Position numbers and translations under genes: made by a program. DNA of 64,000 nucleotides from Variovorax sp. (GTDB taxonomy: Bacteria > Pseudomonadota > Gammaproteobacteria > Burkholderiales > Burkholderiaceae_C), in contig JAGIAI010000011.1 of assembly GCA_017744935.1 (NCBI GenBank), forward strand, positions 29,607 through 93,606. Direction: 5' to 3'. Every line of letters starts with the position of its first letter. Within the stretch, counting starts at the first letter, position 1. The notes beneath the pieces were generated by a model. It had not been told where the DNA came from. It saw only the letters and a list, made by a program, of their open reading frames with translations, and ran no database searches. Positions 48,814 to 58,001 of this stretch are shown here, piece after piece.

Positions 48814-50502
48814 TCAGGCCAGGGCCACGATCAGTGGTCCCAGCAAGGTCAGCAGCACGTTCGCCAGTGCATAGGTGATGGCGAACGGCACGGTCGGGAT
48901 CGAGTTCTCGGCCTTGTCGAGCACTTCGCCGAAAGCCGGGTTGGCGCTGCGCGAGCCCGAGAGCGCGCCGGCGAAGATGGCCACGTTCTCGTAGCGCAGC
49001 AGATAGCGGCCGATCAGCATCGTGATGATCATCGGCACGATGGTCACGATCACGCCGACGATGAAGATGTTCAGGCCTTGGGCTTTGATGGTCTCCACCG
49101 CCTGCAGGCCGGACGAAAGACCCACCACCGCCACGAAGCCTGCGAGGCCGAGATCCTTCAGCAGTTGTCCCGCGGCCGACGGCAGCGCGCCGAAGGTCTG
49201 CCGCTTGGCGCGATACCAGCCGAAGATCAGACCCGAGAGCAGTGCGCCGCCGCCACTGCCGAGCGTGAGCGGGATGTCGCCGAGCTTGACGCTCACCAGC
49301 CCGATCAAGAGGCCCACGACGAGGCCGGCGCCGAGGTAGACGAAGTCGGTCTTGGTGGTTTGCACGATCACTTCGCCGATGCGTGCAGACACGCGCTTCA
49401 GGTCCTGCTCTGCGCCGAAGATCGTCACCATGTCGCCGGCTTGCACCGCGGTGTTGTCTTGAAGAGGCAGCGTCTTGCCGCTGCGGCTGATGCTCACGAG
49501 GAAGAGCCCGTGGCGCGTAGCGCTCGTGGTCGCGTCGCGGATCTGGCCGATGGTCTTGCCCGCGAGCTCCTTGTTGGTCAGCACGATCTCGCGGCGCTGC
49601 ATGGTGAGCTCCATGCCTTCGACGTCGAAGAGCTCCTTGCCGAAGACCGACGCCGCACTCACCACCGCGTCGCGCCGACCCACCACGAGCACGATATCGC
49701 CCTTCTGGAGCTTGAGCTCGGGGCCGACTTCGATGAACTTGCCGCCACGCTTGACCCGCTCGATGGTGATGGTGGTGTCGGGCGTCTCGTACTCGATGTC
49801 CTGCACGGTACGGCCCGCATCGTTCGTGAGTTCGTAGATCCGGCCCACCAGCGCGGGCGCTGCGGCTGACTGGTCGGGGCCGAGGGCCGCCTTGCCGGCC
49901 TGCATCGCGGTCTCGGCGGCGATCGCGTCGTCGCGGATCGAGCGGCCCATGAACTTCGGCAGGATGTTGACGCACACGATGATCGCGCCGAAGGAGCCGA
50001 ACACGTAGGTCACCGCGTAGCCGATCGCCACGTTGGCCTGAAGCCGTTGCGTCTCATCGGCCGAGAGCCCCAGCTTCGCGATGGCGTCGCCCGCGGTGCC
50101 GATGATGGCCGACTGCGTGAGCCCGCCCGCCGCCACGCCAGCGGCAAGGCCCTTGTCGAGCGAGAACATCTTCGCCATGACGATCACCGTCAAGAGCCCC
50201 GTGGCCGCCATCACCACTGCGAGGATGATTTCCTTGATCGACTGCTTGCCGAGCGAGCTGAAGAACTGCGGCCCGCTCTCGAAGCCCACCGCATAGATGA
50301 AGAGCGCGAAGAGCACCGCCTTCACGCCCGCGTCGACCTCCACGCCGACCTGGCTGACGATCACCGCGACCAGCAGCGAGCCGGCCACGCCGCCGAGCTG
50401 GAACTTGCCGAACTTGAATTTGCCGATCCAGTAGCCGACGGCAAGCGAGAGGAAGAGCGCCATCTCTGGCGATCGCTTGAAGATGTCGTGAAGCCATTCC
50501 AT
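48814..50502 (-). CDS. AspT-family aspartate:alanine exchanger (first copy)
   Basis: The 562-residue protein has two bundles of membrane helices (about residues 5-175 and 390-560) around two cytosolic RCK_C/TrkA-C-like domains (QKGDIVLVVGRRDAV and QAGDMVTIFGAEQDL). This is the layout of the AspT family. The repeated SAIIGTAGDAI and SRSANPAF elements mark the re-entrant regions. It exchanges aspartate for alanine electrogenically in the known system. The decarboxylase gene follows after 51 bases and the second copy precedes it by 27 bases. Confidence 0.9.
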   Translation of the reverse strand: MEWLHDIFKRSPEMALFLSLAVGYWIGKFKFGKFQLGGVAGSLLVAVIVSQVGVEVDAGVKAVLFALFIYAVGFESGPQFFSSLGKQSIKEIILAVVMAATGLLTVIVMAKMFSLDKGLAAGVAAGGLTQSAIIGTAGDAIAKLGLSADETQRLQANVAIGYAVTYVFGSFGAIIVCVNILPKFMGRSIRDDAIAAETAMQAGKAALGPDQSAAAPALVGRIYELTNDAGRTVQDIEYETPDTTITIERVKRGGKFIEVGPELKLQKGDIVLVVGRRDAVVSAASVFGKELFDVEGMELTMQRREIVLTNKELAGKTIGQIRDATTSATRHGLFLVSISRSGKTLPLQDNTAVQAGDMVTIFGAEQDLKRVSARIGEVIVQTTKTDFVYLGAGLVVGLLIGLVSVKLGDIPLTLGSGGGALLSGLIFGWYRAKRQTFGALPSAAGQLLKDLGLAGFVAVVGLSSGLQAVETIKAQGLNIFIVGVIVTIVPMIITMLIGRYLLRYENVAIFAGALSGSRSANPAFGEVLDKAENSIPTVPFAITYALANVLLTLLGPLIVALA

Positions 50503-50529
50503 GGTCGAGGTCCCTTTCGGTGTACGTGC

Positions 50530-52245
50530 TCAGCCCGCCTGCATCGCGCTGACGATGCCCACGATCAGCGGGCCCATCAGCGGCAGGATGACGTTCGAGA
50601 TCGCGTAGGTGATCGTGTAGCCCAGCAGTGGTGTGGTGTTTCCGGCGACGTTCTGGATCGCGCTCAGCGCGGGCGTGCTGCACTGCTGGCCCGCAATCGC
50701 GCCGAGCAGCACGGGCGTTTCGAGCTTCAGCAGGCGGCGCCCGACGAACAGAGAGATGCAGGCGGGCACCACGGCGATCGCAATGCCCAGCAGCGGCAGC
50801 GCGATGCCGAACTTGCGGATCAGCGTGAGCGCCTGCGGCCCCGAGGCCAGTCCGACGCAGGCGATGAAGGTTGCGAGGCCGATGTCCTTCATCAGCGAGA
50901 GCGCACCTTCGGGGATGCTCAGGCGGTGCGGATTGCGCGCCTGGAACCAGCCGAACACCAGGCCGGTGAGCAACGCGCCGCCGCCGGTGCCCAGCGAGAA
51001 CGGGATGCCGCCGATCTTCACGCTGAAGCCACCGAGGAACACGCCAAGCAGGATGCCCGCGGCCATGTAGCTGATGTTGCTCTTCGTCGAATGCACCACG
51101 CGCAGGCCGAAGAGCGGCACCGCCTTCGGCATGTCGGCGTCGGGGCCATAGAGCTTCAGCACATCGCGCTTCTTCAGCTTGAGTTCCGGCAGGAGCGGCA
51201 TGGTGTGTCCGTCACGGATCACGCCGACCACATGCAGGTTCTGCGGCAGGCGCGGAAGCGCCTTGATCGCGCCGGTGCGGTCGGCCTTCAGGTCGCGCAA
51301 CTCGCGGTCGAACCACTCGGGCTGCGTCAGCATGACCTCGACGGTTTCGATCACGGCGTCGAAGTCCGCCGTGTCGGCGCGTTCCGGTCCGATGAGACCC
51401 GCCACGCCGACCATCGCGGCGCGCAGCCCGACGACAAGCACGCGATCTCCGGCTTCCAGGCGCAGCGACGAGGTGACGTCCATCAACTGCCCTCCGCGCT
51501 GCACGTGCTCGATGCCGACTTCTCGCTTGAACGGGGCCATCAGCTCGCCGACCGTGCGCCCCTGGCCGGTGGTGACGTCGAAGACTCGGCCCACCATCTC
51601 GGGTGCCGCCATCGTTGCGCTGCCGTCTTCCTCGTTGCCGCCCATCGAGCGCCAGAGCTTGTCGGCTTCCTCGCGCAGATTGATGCGCAGCAGCAAGGGG
51701 AAGACCTGGCTCGTGATCACGACGATCGCGATCAGCCCGAATACATAGGTGATCGAATACGCTGTGACGACGTTGGCCTGCAGCTGCCGGATCTGGTCAG
51801 GCGGCAGTGCCAGCTTGGAGATCGCATCGGTGGCCGTGCCGACCACGGCGGACTCGGTGGCGGCGCCGGCCATCAGGCCTGCGGCGGTGCCTTGGTCGAA
51901 GCCGAAGAAGCGCGTCGCGCTCACCACCAACGCAATGACCACCACGACTTCGATCAGGCACAAAAGGCCCATGCGCAGGCCCTTGGCGTCGAGGTTGGCA
52001 AAGAACTGCGGTCCGCCCGCGTAGCCGAGCGCGAAGATGAAGAGCATGAAGAACACGTTCTTCACGCCGTTGTCGAGCGTGATGCCGAGCTGCCCGACCA
52101 GCAGCGCGATGATGAGCGTGCCGCAGACGCCGCCAAGCTGGATGGGGCCGAAGCGGATCTGGCCGAAGGCATGCCCGAGCGCCAGCACCAGGAACAGTGC
52201 TATTTCAGGGTGCGATTTCAGTACGTCCACGAGCTCGCTGCTCAC
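50530..52245 (-). CDS. AspT-family aspartate:alanine exchanger (second copy)
   Basis: The 571-residue protein has the same architecture as its neighbour: N-terminal helices (VGTATDAISKLALPP), two TrkA-C-like domains (EAGDRVLVVGLRAA and KKRDVLKLYGPDA) and a C-terminal helical bundle (IAGQQCSTPALSAIQ). The two copies are clearly diverged, not a recent duplication. They may form a mixed oligomer or have different substrates or affinities. The GTG start at 52245 has AGGAAGG just upstream. This gene leads the aspT-aspT-decarboxylase series. Confidence 0.9.
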   Translation of the reverse strand: MSSELVDVLKSHPEIALFLVLALGHAFGQIRFGPIQLGGVCGTLIIALLVGQLGITLDNGVKNVFFMLFIFALGYAGGPQFFANLDAKGLRMGLLCLIEVVVVIALVVSATRFFGFDQGTAAGLMAGAATESAVVGTATDAISKLALPPDQIRQLQANVVTAYSITYVFGLIAIVVITSQVFPLLLRINLREEADKLWRSMGGNEEDGSATMAAPEMVGRVFDVTTGQGRTVGELMAPFKREVGIEHVQRGGQLMDVTSSLRLEAGDRVLVVGLRAAMVGVAGLIGPERADTADFDAVIETVEVMLTQPEWFDRELRDLKADRTGAIKALPRLPQNLHVVGVIRDGHTMPLLPELKLKKRDVLKLYGPDADMPKAVPLFGLRVVHSTKSNISYMAAGILLGVFLGGFSVKIGGIPFSLGTGGGALLTGLVFGWFQARNPHRLSIPEGALSLMKDIGLATFIACVGLASGPQALTLIRKFGIALPLLGIAIAVVPACISLFVGRRLLKLETPVLLGAIAGQQCSTPALSAIQNVAGNTTPLLGYTITYAISNVILPLMGPLIVGIVSAMQAG

Positions 52246-52390
52246 CGGGCCCTTCCTCTGTATGCCGCCGCAGCGTTGCGGTCATGGCTCCCCTGCCGCG
52301 AAGTGGCGAGGTGGTGGAAATTATTGCGAGGACGTGCGCGCGCGCCTACGCGCCCTAAGGGCAGGTTTCATTGCCCAAAGGTGCAACGAA

Positions 52391-53431
52391 TCAGAGGATG
52401 CGGTTGAACCAGAGCAGCGAGAGTCCGGCCGAGAGCAGTGCGAGCCCGGCTGCCGCCATCGCGAAGAGTGCCGAGATTTCGGTCTCCTTCTTCTCGACCG
52501 TGAGGCGCGAACTCAGGGAGCTGTAGACCTTCTTCAGGTCGGTGGCCGTACCGGCGTAGAAGTACTCGGCGCTGGTCTTGTTGGCGATGGCCTTGAGCGT
52601 TTCTTCGTCGAGCCGCACGCGCATCGACCAGCCTTCGAAGCCGATGGTCTCGCCGTCGACCGTGCCGATGCCCACGGTGTAGACGCGCACGCCGCGGTCG
52701 GCGGCGACCTTGGCCGCGTCGAGCGGATCGACGCCGGTGGTGCGCTGGCCGTCGGTGAGCATGATGATTGCGGCAGAGGTGTACGAGCCAGGCGCGACCG
52801 GCGTGAACTCCTTGGCCGGCTGCTTGCCCGCGCGATCGATCGGCGTGCCGCGCTCGCGGCTTTGCGGGCCGAAGTCCGAGATGTCGATACCCGCATCGGG
52901 GAACAGCGTGGCGAGCGACACCACGATGGCGTTGCCGGTTGCGGTCGCGCGCTGGAGCTGGAAGGAATCGATCGCGGTGACGAGGTCTTCGCGATTGGTG
53001 GTAGGCAACTGCGCCACCTGCGCGCTGCCCGCGAACGCGACGATGCCGACCTTGACTGTGCGCGGCAGTTCCTTGATGAAGCTCTTGGCCGCCTCCTGTG
53101 CGGCAACCAGCCGGTTGGGCTGCACGTCGGCTGCTCGCATGCTGCCGGAGACGTCCATCGCGAGGATGATCGTCTGCTGGTTCGACGGCAGCACCACCAC
53201 CGCCATCGGCCGCGAGGCGGCAATCAGCATGGCAGCCAGCGCGAGCATGAAGAGGAAGGGCGGGATGTGCCGGCGGATCGTCTGGCTCGCGCCCATCGCC
53301 TCGCGCACGATTGACAGGCTCGCATAGCGCAGCGCGAGCTTCTTCTTGCGCCGCAGCAGCCACAGGTACAGCAGCACCAGCAGCGGGAGTGCCAGCAGCA
53401 GCCAGAGAAATTGGGGCCAGAGGAAATTCAT
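52391..53431 (-). CDS. VWA-domain membrane protein (BatA-like)
   Basis: The 346-residue product has two N-terminal membrane helices (about residues 5-25 and 57-74), then a von Willebrand A domain with MIDAS DVSGSM at residues 93-98 and IMLTDGQRTTG, and a last membrane helix (ALFAMAAAGLALLSAGLSLLW). In MoxR-type clusters such proteins work with the AAA+ ATPase as a metal-dependent chaperone-like assembly system. It overlaps the DUF58 gene (ATGA). Confidence 0.9.
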   Translation of the reverse strand: MNFLWPQFLWLLLALPLLVLLYLWLLRRKKKLALRYASLSIVREAMGASQTIRRHIPPFLFMLALAAMLIAASRPMAVVVLPSNQQTIILAMDVSGSMRAADVQPNRLVAAQEAAKSFIKELPRTVKVGIVAFAGSAQVAQLPTTNREDLVTAIDSFQLQRATATGNAIVVSLATLFPDAGIDISDFGPQSRERGTPIDRAGKQPAKEFTPVAPGSYTSAAIIMLTDGQRTTGVDPLDAAKVAADRGVRVYTVGIGTVDGETIGFEGWSMRVRLDEETLKAIANKTSAEYFYAGTATDLKKVYSSLSSRLTVEKKETEISALFAMAAAGLALLSAGLSLLWFNRIL

Positions 53432-54420
53432 GCTGCCACCACGGTCGAGTTTGCAAGCCCGGTGCGTACGCGACGCTTTCGCATATCCGCAAATCGCACG
53501 ATGGCTTCAACGAGGTCATCGTCCGTCGAGAGTTCGAGCGTGTCAACGCCCACCTTGGCAAGCGACTCGCGCAAGGTGACTTCCCGCTCTGCAGCAAGCC
53601 GCGCAAAGCGCTTGCGGAAGCCGGCGTCGTGGGTGTCGACCCAGAGTTGCTCACCGGTTTCGGCGTCGCGCAGCGGCACGAGGCCGAGGTCGGGCAGCTC
53701 GAGTTCGAGCGGATCAAAAAGGCGCACCGCAACCACGTCGTGACGCTGCACCAGATGGCCGAGCGGGCGCTCCCAGCCGGGCTCGCTCAGGAAATCGGAA
53801 ACCACGAACACGGTCGAGCGACGCGGCATCAGCACCGCGGCGGACTTGAGCAGATCAGCCAGACGGGTCATGCCCTGCTGGGCGATTTCCGCCTTGCCGG
53901 AGCGGCGCTCCATGGCATGCAGCAGGTGCAGCACATGACGGCGGCCGGTGCGCGGCGGGATCACCGCCTCGATGTCGTTGCCATAGACCATCGCGCCGAC
54001 GCGGTTGCCATGCCGCGTAAGTAGCCGCGCGAGCACGCCGACGAAGCCGGCCGAAATCTCGCGCTTGGCGCGGATGCCCGAGCCGAAATCAACTGAACGG
54101 CTCAGGTCGAGCACGAACCACGCGGCCATCTCGCGGTCTTCGGTGAAGACGCGCACGTAGGGTGTCTGCAAGCGTGCCGTGACGTTCCAGTCGATATGCC
54201 GCACGTCGTCGTGGTGCTGGTACTCGCGCAGGTCGGCGAGGTCGAGGCCCGCACCGCGCATCAGCGTGCGGTAGTCGCCTTGCAGCAGGCCGTCGAGGCG
54301 GCGGATGACGGTCCATTCGAGCCGGCGCAGTGCGCGTTCGACGCCACTCGCCGCCGCTTCGGCGGCCGCGAGGGCGTCGTCGTTGGCGGCTTTCCCGCGC
54401 CTAGGCCACCAGCTTTTCAT
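53428..54420 (-). CDS. DUF58 protein of the MoxR cluster
   Basis: The 330-residue product contains the DUF58 core (GAGLDLADLREYQHHDDVRH, then IDWNVTARL, and VRVFTEDREM), followed by a VWA-like C-terminal region (FVVSDFLSEPGWERPLGHLVQR). No membrane segment is evident. DUF58 proteins almost always sit between MoxR and VWA genes, as here. It overlaps the MoxR gene by 20 bases and the VWA gene by four. Confidence 0.92.
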   Translation of the reverse strand: MKSWWPRRGKAANDDALAAAEAAASGVERALRRLEWTVIRRLDGLLQGDYRTLMRGAGLDLADLREYQHHDDVRHIDWNVTARLQTPYVRVFTEDREMAAWFVLDLSRSVDFGSGIRAKREISAGFVGVLARLLTRHGNRVGAMVYGNDIEAVIPPRTGRRHVLHLLHAMERRSGKAEIAQQGMTRLADLLKSAAVLMPRRSTVFVVSDFLSEPGWERPLGHLVQRHDVVAVRLFDPLELELPDLGLVPLRDAETGEQLWVDTHDAGFRKRFARLAAEREVTLRESLAKVGVDTLELSTDDDLVEAIVRFADMRKRRVRTGLANSTVVAA

Positions 54421-55411
54421 GCTCGAGCGGCTTGGCGGGTGCGGGCACGACCCGCATGATCTTCTCGATGAGACTGTCGGGCGTGAGCCCTTCGGAAAGC
54501 CCTTCGTACGACAGCGTGACGCGGTGCCGCATGACGTCGGCCACCAGCGCGGTCATGTCCTCGGGCAGGGCGTAGTTGCGGCCGCGCAGCAGTGCGAGCG
54601 CGCGTGCGCCTTCGGTCAGGCTGATGCTCGCGCGCGGACTGGCGCCGAAAGTGATGAAGCGGTGCAGATCCTTCAGGCCGTGTTTCTCCGGCGTGCGAGT
54701 GGCTGACACAAGCCTGACCGCGTACTGAATCAGCGAAGGGTCGACGTAGACACGACGCGCCTCGGCCTGCAGCGCGGCGAGCTGGTCGGTGGTCGCCACC
54801 GGCATGGCCGCGACCGGCGGGCCGATCACGCGTTCGACGATCACGAACTCTTCTTCGTCCGTCGGATAGTCGACCAGCACCTTCATCATGAAGCGGTCCA
54901 CCTGCGCCTCGGGCAGCGGGTAGGTGCCCTCGGTCTCGATCGGGTTCTGCGTCGCCATCACGAGGAAGGGGCGCGGCACCGGATGCGTCTCGCCGGCTAT
55001 GGTGACCTGGCGCTCCTGCATCACTTCGAGCAGCGCGCTCTGGACCTTGGCCGGCGCGCGGTTGATTTCATCGGCCAGCAGCAGATTGGCGAAGACCGGG
55101 CCGAGCGACGTGCTGAAGTCGCCCGTCTTCTGGTTGTAGATGCGCGTGCCGACCAGGTCCGCCGGCACGAGATCGGGTGTGAACTGGATGCGCTTGAACT
55201 GGCCGCGCACGGTGTCTGCCAGCGTCTTGACCGTCAGCGTCTTTGCCAACCCAGGAACGCCTTCGACCAGCAGATGGCCGTTGGCGAGCATCGCCACCAT
55301 CACCCGCTCGAGAAACCGGTCCTGGCCGACGACGACGCGTTTGACCTGATAGAGGATCTGCTCCATCAGCTCGGCCGTGGATGCGGAAGTCGGTTCGGTG
55401 TCTGTGCTCAT
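54401..55411 (-). CDS. MoxR-family AAA+ ATPase
   Basis: The 336-residue ATPase has Walker A GVPGLAKT (residues 51-58), Walker B LLADEINRAP, sensor-1 ATQNP and the MoxR-specific TYPLPEAQVDRFMM. MoxR ATPases are thought to act with VWA-domain proteins to insert metals or assemble protein complexes. The target here is not evident. It follows the trypsin-like protease gene by 24 bases and overlaps the DUF58 gene. Confidence 0.94.
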   Translation of the reverse strand: MSTDTEPTSASTAELMEQILYQVKRVVVGQDRFLERVMVAMLANGHLLVEGVPGLAKTLTVKTLADTVRGQFKRIQFTPDLVPADLVGTRIYNQKTGDFSTSLGPVFANLLLADEINRAPAKVQSALLEVMQERQVTIAGETHPVPRPFLVMATQNPIETEGTYPLPEAQVDRFMMKVLVDYPTDEEEFVIVERVIGPPVAAMPVATTDQLAALQAEARRVYVDPSLIQYAVRLVSATRTPEKHGLKDLHRFITFGASPRASISLTEGARALALLRGRNYALPEDMTALVADVMRHRVTLSYEGLSEGLTPDSLIEKIMRVVPAPAKPLEHEKLVA

Positions 55412-55435
55412 GCGAATGCTCTTTCTTTCGATGGG

Positions 55436-56437
55436 TCAGAAGGGCGGCGAGCCGGCGGCGGAGGCGGCGTTCTCGATGGGCACGGCGAAACCGATGCCGA
55501 TGAAAGTGCGCTGCTGGGTCGGATTGAGGATGGCGGTGACGATGCCGAGCACCTCGCCATCCATGTTGATCAGTGGGCCGCCCGAATTGCCCGGATTGGC
55601 GGCGGCGTCGAACTGAATCAGGTTGCCCAGCTCCTGCTTGCCTTCAGGTGAGCGGAACGAGCGGTTCAGCCCTGAAACCACGCCGGCGGAGACTGAAGGC
55701 CCGATGCCGAACGGGAAGCCAACGGCGGCGACCTGGTCGCCCGGCTGCAGGTCGGCGGTGGAGCGCATCGTGGCGGGGATGAGGTCGTCCGGCAGCTTCT
55801 GCGCCTGCAGCACCGCGAGGTCGTTCTCGGGCTGCACGCCCGTGATGGTGGCCGGCGATTCGAGGCCGTCGAAGAACGTCACCTTGATCGTCTCGGAGCC
55901 CGCGACAACGTGCAGGTTGGTCAGGATGACGCCTTTGTCCACGATCACCACGCCGGTGCCGACGCCACGCTCGACCTGCTGTCCCGGTGCTTCGTCGGCG
56001 GGGGCTTCCGCGGGCCTGCCCTTGGCGAGATTGCGGCCTCGCTTCTCGACCTTGGCTTCGGGCGTGGTCTTCTCGGTGCCGTAGCCGACCACGCGCACCA
56101 CAGAGGGCCGGATGATCTCGGCGGCTTTGGCCGCGGGCGAGGGCAGCGTGGTGGTGTGCAAGGTGCGCAGCACCGCCTGGTCGATGTCCTTCTGCGTGAG
56201 CTGGCGGCCGGCCTTGGGCCACATCACCGCACCGGTGGCGCCCATGCCCACGACCAGCGCGACGAGCAGTGCGAAGCTGCGGCGTCCGGGTTGCCAGCGC
56301 TGCGCCGCGGCGGTTTGTACGGGTTGCGTTTGCGTCGTGTCGGAAGCGTCCGACGCATTCTGTGCGATGGTCGCGCCGGGTTCTGCCGCGTCGCGCGGCT
56401 CTCTGGGCGAGCGGCTGTAGAAAGCAGGCCTGCGCAT
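55436..56437 (-). CDS. Membrane-anchored trypsin-like serine protease (S1C)
   Basis: The 333-residue protein has an N-terminal cytosolic tail, one membrane helix at about residues 53-73, and a trypsin-like domain with the catalytic triad H176 (LTNLHVVAG), D206 (ENDLAVLQ) and S285 (GNSGGPL). No PDZ domain follows, unlike DegP/DegS, so it is a short HtrA-like protease facing the periplasm. GGAGG precedes the ATG. It is the first gene of the MoxR cluster transcript and divergent from the TatD-like gene. Confidence 0.9.
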   Translation of the reverse strand: MRRPAFYSRSPREPRDAAEPGATIAQNASDASDTTQTQPVQTAAAQRWQPGRRSFALLVALVVGMGATGAVMWPKAGRQLTQKDIDQAVLRTLHTTTLPSPAAKAAEIIRPSVVRVVGYGTEKTTPEAKVEKRGRNLAKGRPAEAPADEAPGQQVERGVGTGVVIVDKGVILTNLHVVAGSETIKVTFFDGLESPATITGVQPENDLAVLQAQKLPDDLIPATMRSTADLQPGDQVAAVGFPFGIGPSVSAGVVSGLNRSFRSPEGKQELGNLIQFDAAANPGNSGGPLINMDGEVLGIVTAILNPTQQRTFIGIGFAVPIENAASAAGSPPF

Positions 56438-56523
56438 CGGGCACCTCCGGCAAAAGAGAACGCTTGAGGAGGCACGGTAGCACGCTTTCCGCAGGTCTGC
56501 ATGCCTTCGGGCATGATCGCGCG

Positions 56524-57384
56524 ATGGCTGTCTTCGTCGATACCCACTGCCATCTGGATGCGCCCGAATTCGGCGCCGAAATGCCCCGGATCAGGGCGCG
56601 CGCGGCGAGCCTCGGCGTCGGACTTTGCGTGATTCCCGCGGTGGCAGCGTTCAACTTTGCCGCAGTGCGGGAGCTGGCGCATCGACAAGGCGACGCCTAT
56701 GCGCTTGGCATCCATCCGATGTGCACCGGACAGGCGCTGGAGGCCCACCTGGATGAACTCGATGCCGAGCTGGCGCGTCGGCGCGACGACCCTCGGCTCG
56801 TCGCGGTCGGCGAGATCGGGCTCGACTTCTTCGTCGAAGGCCTCGATGCCGACAAGCAGGCAATGTTTTTTCACACTCAGTTGCAGCTCGCCCGCAAGCA
56901 TGAACTGCCGGTAATCATTCATGTGCGTCGCTCGGTCGACAAGGTGCTCAAGCACCTTCGCCAGGTCGCGCCGGGACAGCGCTGGCACGGCATCGCGCAT
57001 GCCTTCAACGGCAGCGAGCAGCAGGCGCAGGCATGCGTCGATCTCGGGCTCAAGCTGGGCTTTGGTGGCGCGGTGACGTTCGAGCGGGCCCTGCAACTGC
57101 GTCGACTCGCGCAGGCCGTGCCGCTGGAGGCGATCGTCATGGAAACCGACTCGCCGGACATCCAGCCGCAGTGGATCTACCGCACGCAGGCCCAGCGCGA
57201 TGCCGGCGAGCCGCAGGGGCGCAACGAGCCCGGCGAACTGCCGCGTATCGCCGAAGTGGTGGCCGACTTGCGCGGCATGTCGGTGGAGGCACTGGCCGAG
57301 GCGACCACCCGCAACGCCGTGGCGGCGCTGCCACGTCTGGCTTCGCTGATTGATGTGTCGGCGGGTATGCTGCGCTCCGCGTAG
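56524..57384 (+). CDS. TatD-family metal-dependent hydrolase
   Basis: The 286-residue TIM-barrel enzyme begins MAVFVDTHCHLD with the metal-binding HxH at residues 8 and 10. It has VGEIGLDFF, IIHVRRSVD (histidine of the site), HAFNGS and MVETDSPD-like METDSPD. TatD proteins have 3'-5' DNase activity in several bacteria. The ATG at 56524 starts the conserved protein; a longer frame upstream is not protein-like. It is divergent from the S1C protease gene. Confidence 0.9.
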   Translation: MAVFVDTHCHLDAPEFGAEMPRIRARAASLGVGLCVIPAVAAFNFAAVRELAHRQGDAYALGIHPMCTGQALEAHLDELDAELARRRDDPRLVAVGEIGLDFFVEGLDADKQAMFFHTQLQLARKHELPVIIHVRRSVDKVLKHLRQVAPGQRWHGIAHAFNGSEQQAQACVDLGLKLGFGGAVTFERALQLRRLAQAVPLEAIVMETDSPDIQPQWIYRTQAQRDAGEPQGRNEPGELPRIAEVVADLRGMSVEALAEATTRNAVAALPRLASLIDVSAGMLRSA

Positions 57385-57522
57385 GCCGATTGCTCGACTT
57401 GCGCGGCAGCGGCCCATGAGTGGGTTTTCGGTGTCATCCTTGGGCTCTGCGCAGTCGTTGAATCGCTGTGTATGCATCGGTGGCGACTCAAGCCACTTCA
57501 ACCTAGCAAGGAGCTTTACAAG

Positions 57523-57936
57523 ATGAACAAGACTTCCATCCGCATCCTTCCTGCCGCACTGACACTCGCCGTCGCATCGGTCGCATTGCCGGCCCTGGCA
57601 CAGAACACCGCCGCGCCCACCACGACCGAAAAGGTGGAAAACGCCAGCAAGGAAGCATGGGATTCCACCAAGAGCGGAACCAAGAAGGCAGTGACGGCCA
57701 CCGAGCACGGCGGCGAGAAGGCCTGGGACGCCACGAAGGACACCAGCGAAAAGGCCTGGGACGCTACCAAGAGCGGCAGCAAGAAGGCCTGGCACGCAAC
57801 GAAGAAAGGTGCGCATGCGACCGGCAAGGCCGTGAGCGATGCAGGCGGCGCCGCCGCCGATGCCACGCGCAAGGCTGGCGACAAGATCGGCGAGCAGATC
57901 CCCGGCACCGCCCAGCACGATGCGAAGAAGCCCTGA
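57523..57936 (+). CDS. Exported 11-residue-repeat protein (LEA-like)
   Basis: The 137-residue product has a signal peptide (residues 1-27, ending PALAQ). Its mature part is Lys/Ala/Thr-rich, very hydrophilic, and has an 11-residue period: tryptophans at 46, 68, 79 and 90 head copies of W-D-x-T-K-x-x-x-K/E-K-A. Eleven-residue amphipathic repeats of this composition are the mark of LEA-type desiccation proteins, so a periplasmic stress-protective role is plausible. A GGAG-type site (AAGGAG) lies just before the ATG. A terminator follows. Confidence 0.75.
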   Translation: MNKTSIRILPAALTLAVASVALPALAQNTAAPTTTEKVENASKEAWDSTKSGTKKAVTATEHGGEKAWDATKDTSEKAWDATKSGSKKAWHATKKGAHATGKAVSDAGGAAADATRKAGDKIGEQIPGTAQHDAKKP

Positions 57937-57966
57937 GCTCCGCGCGCCTCTAGCGCCGCAATGAAG

Positions 57967-57996
57967 AAACCCGCCGGAAGGCGGGTTTCGCTTTTT
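57967..57996 (+). terminator. Terminator after the repeat protein, possibly bidirectional
   Basis: AAACCCGCC and GGCGGGTTT form a nine-base stem around GGAA, followed by CGCTTTTT. On the opposite strand the hairpin also lies just past the mscS stop (58002), so it may serve both convergent genes. Confidence 0.9.
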
Positions 57997-58001
57997 GGGG
58001 C

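Noticed and set aside
50047..52407. A 786-codon open frame on the plus strand
   Set aside because: It mirrors the two AspT-type exchanger genes, which have consistent membrane topology; the mirror frame has none.
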